This document shows, one piece after another, positions 62,297 through 64,000 of a stretch of 64,000 nucleotides of DNA (positions within the stretch are counted from its first letter, which is position 1; the number at the start of each line of letters is the position of its first letter). Below the pieces are notes generated by a model that searched no databases, was not told the origin of the DNA, and was given only the letters and a program-made list of their open reading frames with translations. Made by a program: the position numbers and the translations under genes. The stretch is from the NCBI RefSeq assembly GCF_002101885.1, contig NZ_LQPS01000016.1, positions 1-64,000 on the forward strand, written 5' to 3'. This stretch comes from Mycolicibacter senuensis. Its GTDB lineage: Bacteria; Actinomycetota; Actinomycetes; Mycobacteriales; Mycobacteriaceae.

Positions 62297-63259
62297 TTAC
62301 ACGTCCGGGGTCAACAGACCGAGGTCCAGCACGCTGTAGAGCCCGGCGTCCTCCAGATCGGCCAGCGGGGAGACCGCATCGACATCGGAGAAGTCGGTCG
62401 GTGCGAACCACGATGCCATCGACGAGATGTCGAAGTTTCCGAACGGCGTCTTCAAGATGTCAACGACATCCTTGCCGTCGCCGTCGGCGTCGTAGTACAG
62501 GTTGGTGAAGCCCAGACCCAACTGGTTCTGCGCGTACACGTCCCCGTCGGTGGTGACGAACTGGTTGTCGATGCCGCCGCCGAACAACGACTGCGTGATG
62601 TAGTTGGTGCCCGACAGCATGTCGCCGTCACCGTTGGTGAAGGCGGCCGTCAACTTCCAGGTCTGCGAGAACGGGTCGTCGACGTCGAGCATCTGGGCAC
62701 CGTCGAGGGCGTAGGTCGGATTCCAGGTCACGTCGGCCGGAGCGTCCTCACCCAGGCCCAGGTTCAGCGCGCTGTACAGCCCGGCGTTCTCCAGCGCGTC
62801 CAGCGGTGACGCCGGCGTCAGGTCTGCCACATCGGCCGGCGCGAACCACGCCGCCATCGAGGAGACGTCGAAGTTTCCGAACGGCGTCTTCAGGATGTCG
62901 ACGACGTCCTTGCCGTCGCCCGCGGCGTCGTAGTACAGGTTGGTGAAGCCCAGCCCCAGCTGGTTCTGGTTGTAGATGTCACCGGTGGCCTCATCGATGA
63001 AAAGCGTGTTGAGTCCGCCCGTCGACGGGGTGAGGTAGGTGGTGCCTGCTAGCGCCTCGCCCTCACTGGGAGTGAAGATCGAGGTGACCGCCCAGGTGTT
63101 GCTGAACGAGTTCGCCGCCTGCAGGATCTCGGCGGTGTCGACGTTATAGGTCGGCGTCCAGGTCACCGGGGTCTCCGAGACCTCGGCGCCGGCGGTTGCG
63201 GCCGTTAGGAATGCTGCTGCGGCACCTCCGGCGGCGACGCCCAGTATGATGAACTTCAT
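62297..63259 (-). CDS. Exported protein made of two tandem homologous modules
   Basis: 320 aa. Signal peptide MKFIILGVAAGGAAAAFLTAATAGAE. Two copies of an approximately 138-residue module follow (about 32-168 and 177-315), each with VTWxPTY, NQLGLGFTNLYYDAxGDGKD, ILKTPFGNFDxSSMAxWFAP and a final LYSxLxLGL. The DxxGDGKD part resembles a calcium-binding loop. Cysteine-free and acidic. The family is unknown to me; its style recalls mycobacterial surface or porin-like exported proteins. Confidence 0.85.
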   Translation of the reverse strand: MKFIILGVAAGGAAAAFLTAATAGAEVSETPVTWTPTYNVDTAEILQAANSFSNTWAVTSIFTPSEGEALAGTTYLTPSTGGLNTLFIDEATGDIYNQNQLGLGFTNLYYDAAGDGKDVVDILKTPFGNFDVSSMAAWFAPADVADLTPASPLDALENAGLYSALNLGLGEDAPADVTWNPTYALDGAQMLDVDDPFSQTWKLTAAFTNGDGDMLSGTNYITQSLFGGGIDNQFVTTDGDVYAQNQLGLGFTNLYYDADGDGKDVVDILKTPFGNFDISSMASWFAPTDFSDVDAVSPLADLEDAGLYSVLDLGLLTPDV

Positions 63260-63311
63260 GGCATGTTCCCTTGTTTGTAACCGGTGTCCTTGTTAGAACT
63301 TGGTTTGGCCA

Positions 63312-63340
63312 ATATTAGGGTTCTTATGAGGTTCCGTCAA
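63312..63340 (-). promoter_or_regulatory. SigA-type promoter of the tandem-module protein
   Basis: On the minus strand TTGACG (63340-63335), a 17-bp spacer, then TAATAT (63317-63312), about 50 bp before the start codon with AAGGGAA as ribosome site. A strong promoter by consensus. Confidence 0.75.
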
Positions 63341-63498
63341 ATGAACTCACAGGGAAATTTTGGGCGGAATGCGCTGTACGAGCCCGCGGTCGTGCCGGGG
63401 TGCGTAACGGCGCGTCTCAGCTGCCGGGCGCAGTGTCGTCCCGCTATTCTGAGAACAGCTGTTTCCTGATATTGCTCTGTGTCAGTCCTGGTGCCAAG

Positions 63499-64000
63499 AT
63501 GTTCGGCATGGTGTCCACCAATGTGGCGGGAGCGCGCCTCTACGGCGGGGTCGAAGCCGCCGAACGTCGGGCATCGCGCCGAGCAAGACTCCTTGAAGCC
63601 GGGCTCGATCTACTCGGCGCCGACGTGCCCCAGATCGCGGATCTGACCGTGCGGGGTATCTGCCGGCAGGCCGGCCTGACCGCCCGCTACTTCTATGAGA
63701 GCTTCACCGACAAGGAGGAATTCGTCAGCGCGGTCTTCGATTCGGTCATCGCCGAGCTGGCGGCCAAGACCCAGTCGGTCGTGAAGGCGGCACCGCCCGG
63801 CGAGCAGACCCGGGCCGGGATCGCCAACATCGTGCGGACGATCGCCGGTGACGCCCGGATCGGGCGACTGCTGTTCGGCGTGCATCTGAGCAACGCGGTG
63901 GTGGTACGCAAACGGGTGGAATCCAGTGTGCTGCTGGCGATGTTGTCCGGTCAGCACGCCGGCACCGCGCTGCGGCTGCCGGAGAACGACCGGATCAGGG
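63499..64000 (+). CDS. TetR-family regulator, 3' end outside window
   Basis: The frame is open from ATG 63499 (or ATG 63508) to the window edge, at least 167 aa. TetR HTH: LTVRGICRQAGLTARYFYESFTDKEEFVSAVF (about residues 50-80). The C-terminal domain is incomplete. Divergent from the tandem-module secreted protein, which it could regulate. Confidence 0.85.
   Translation, partial: MFGMVSTNVAGARLYGGVEAAERRASRRARLLEAGLDLLGADVPQIADLTVRGICRQAGLTARYFYESFTDKEEFVSAVFDSVIAELAAKTQSVVKAAPPGEQTRAGIANIVRTIAGDARIGRLLFGVHLSNAVVVRKRVESSVLLAMLSGQHAGTALRLPENDRIR

Noticed and set aside
1..64000. CRISPR array or insertion sequence
   Set aside because: No regularly spaced direct repeats and no transposase-like protein were seen; the only integrase is the satellite's.

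Overview
The window is a high-GC actinobacterial chromosome segment from a Mycobacterium-group organism. This rests on a complete ESX-3 (type VII secretion) locus with PE5/PPE4, two further PPE proteins, a PGRS-like glycine-rich protein, DUF732 and DUF5994 proteins, and a gene order that runs inverted relative to M. tuberculosis Rv0281-Rv0321. Species cannot be fixed from this sequence. The Sec-dependent formate dehydrogenase and the signal-peptide PGRS protein suggest an environmental non-tuberculous species (inference).

Left part (1-16 kb). A DUF7159-type gene and dcd lead to tRNA-Gly(CCC). An integrated element of about 13.6 kb sits in the tRNA and is bounded by a 47-bp direct repeat (2015-2061 and 15612-15658). 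It carries a tyrosine integrase, an XRE-type repressor, a divergent operator region, an excisionase-like protein, an ATPase of probable replication function, many small zinc-binding or HTH proteins, a WhiB-like fusion, a Gp37-like phage tail protein, HNH, TerS and TerL, and finally a NYN-domain nuclease with its own promoter. There is no portal, protease or capsid gene, so it looks like a phage satellite that needs a helper, not a prophage.

Middle-left (16-32 kb). This is mycobacterial core and accessory sequence: a PGRS-like secreted protein, two GH16 enzymes (the second is the Rv0315 counterpart), an MpaB-type oxygenase with a divergent TetR regulator, a proline/threonine-rich membrane protein, the Rv0311 counterpart with a divergent TetR, a coupled pair of PPE-SVP proteins, two DUF732 proteins, an L,D-transpeptidase-like protein, a PAP2 phosphatase, BluB, an amidohydrolase and an alpha/beta hydrolase.

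ESX-3 (32-49 kb, minus strand). The order of transcription is eccA3-eccB3-eccC3-PE5-PPE4-esxG-esxH-espG3-eccD3-mycP3-eccE3. It is preceded by a Zur-like box, an IdeR-like box and a 58-codon leader ORF. MycP3 lacks the catalytic serine (Gly359) and the oxyanion-hole asparagine (Asp252). A second esxG-esxH cassette, nearly identical at the DNA level (608 bp, 2 differences), lies upstream beyond the Rv0281-type methyltransferase.

Right part (49-60 kb). This is a self-contained selenocysteine module: fdhD, a formate dehydrogenase alpha subunit read through an in-frame UGA (Sec189) with a bacterial SECIS hairpin, its FeS and NrfD-type subunits, selD, tRNA-Sec(UCA), selA and selB. The last 4 kb hold a DUF5994 pair, a DEAD-box RNA helicase, a secreted protein built from two tandem copies of one module, and the start of a TetR regulator.
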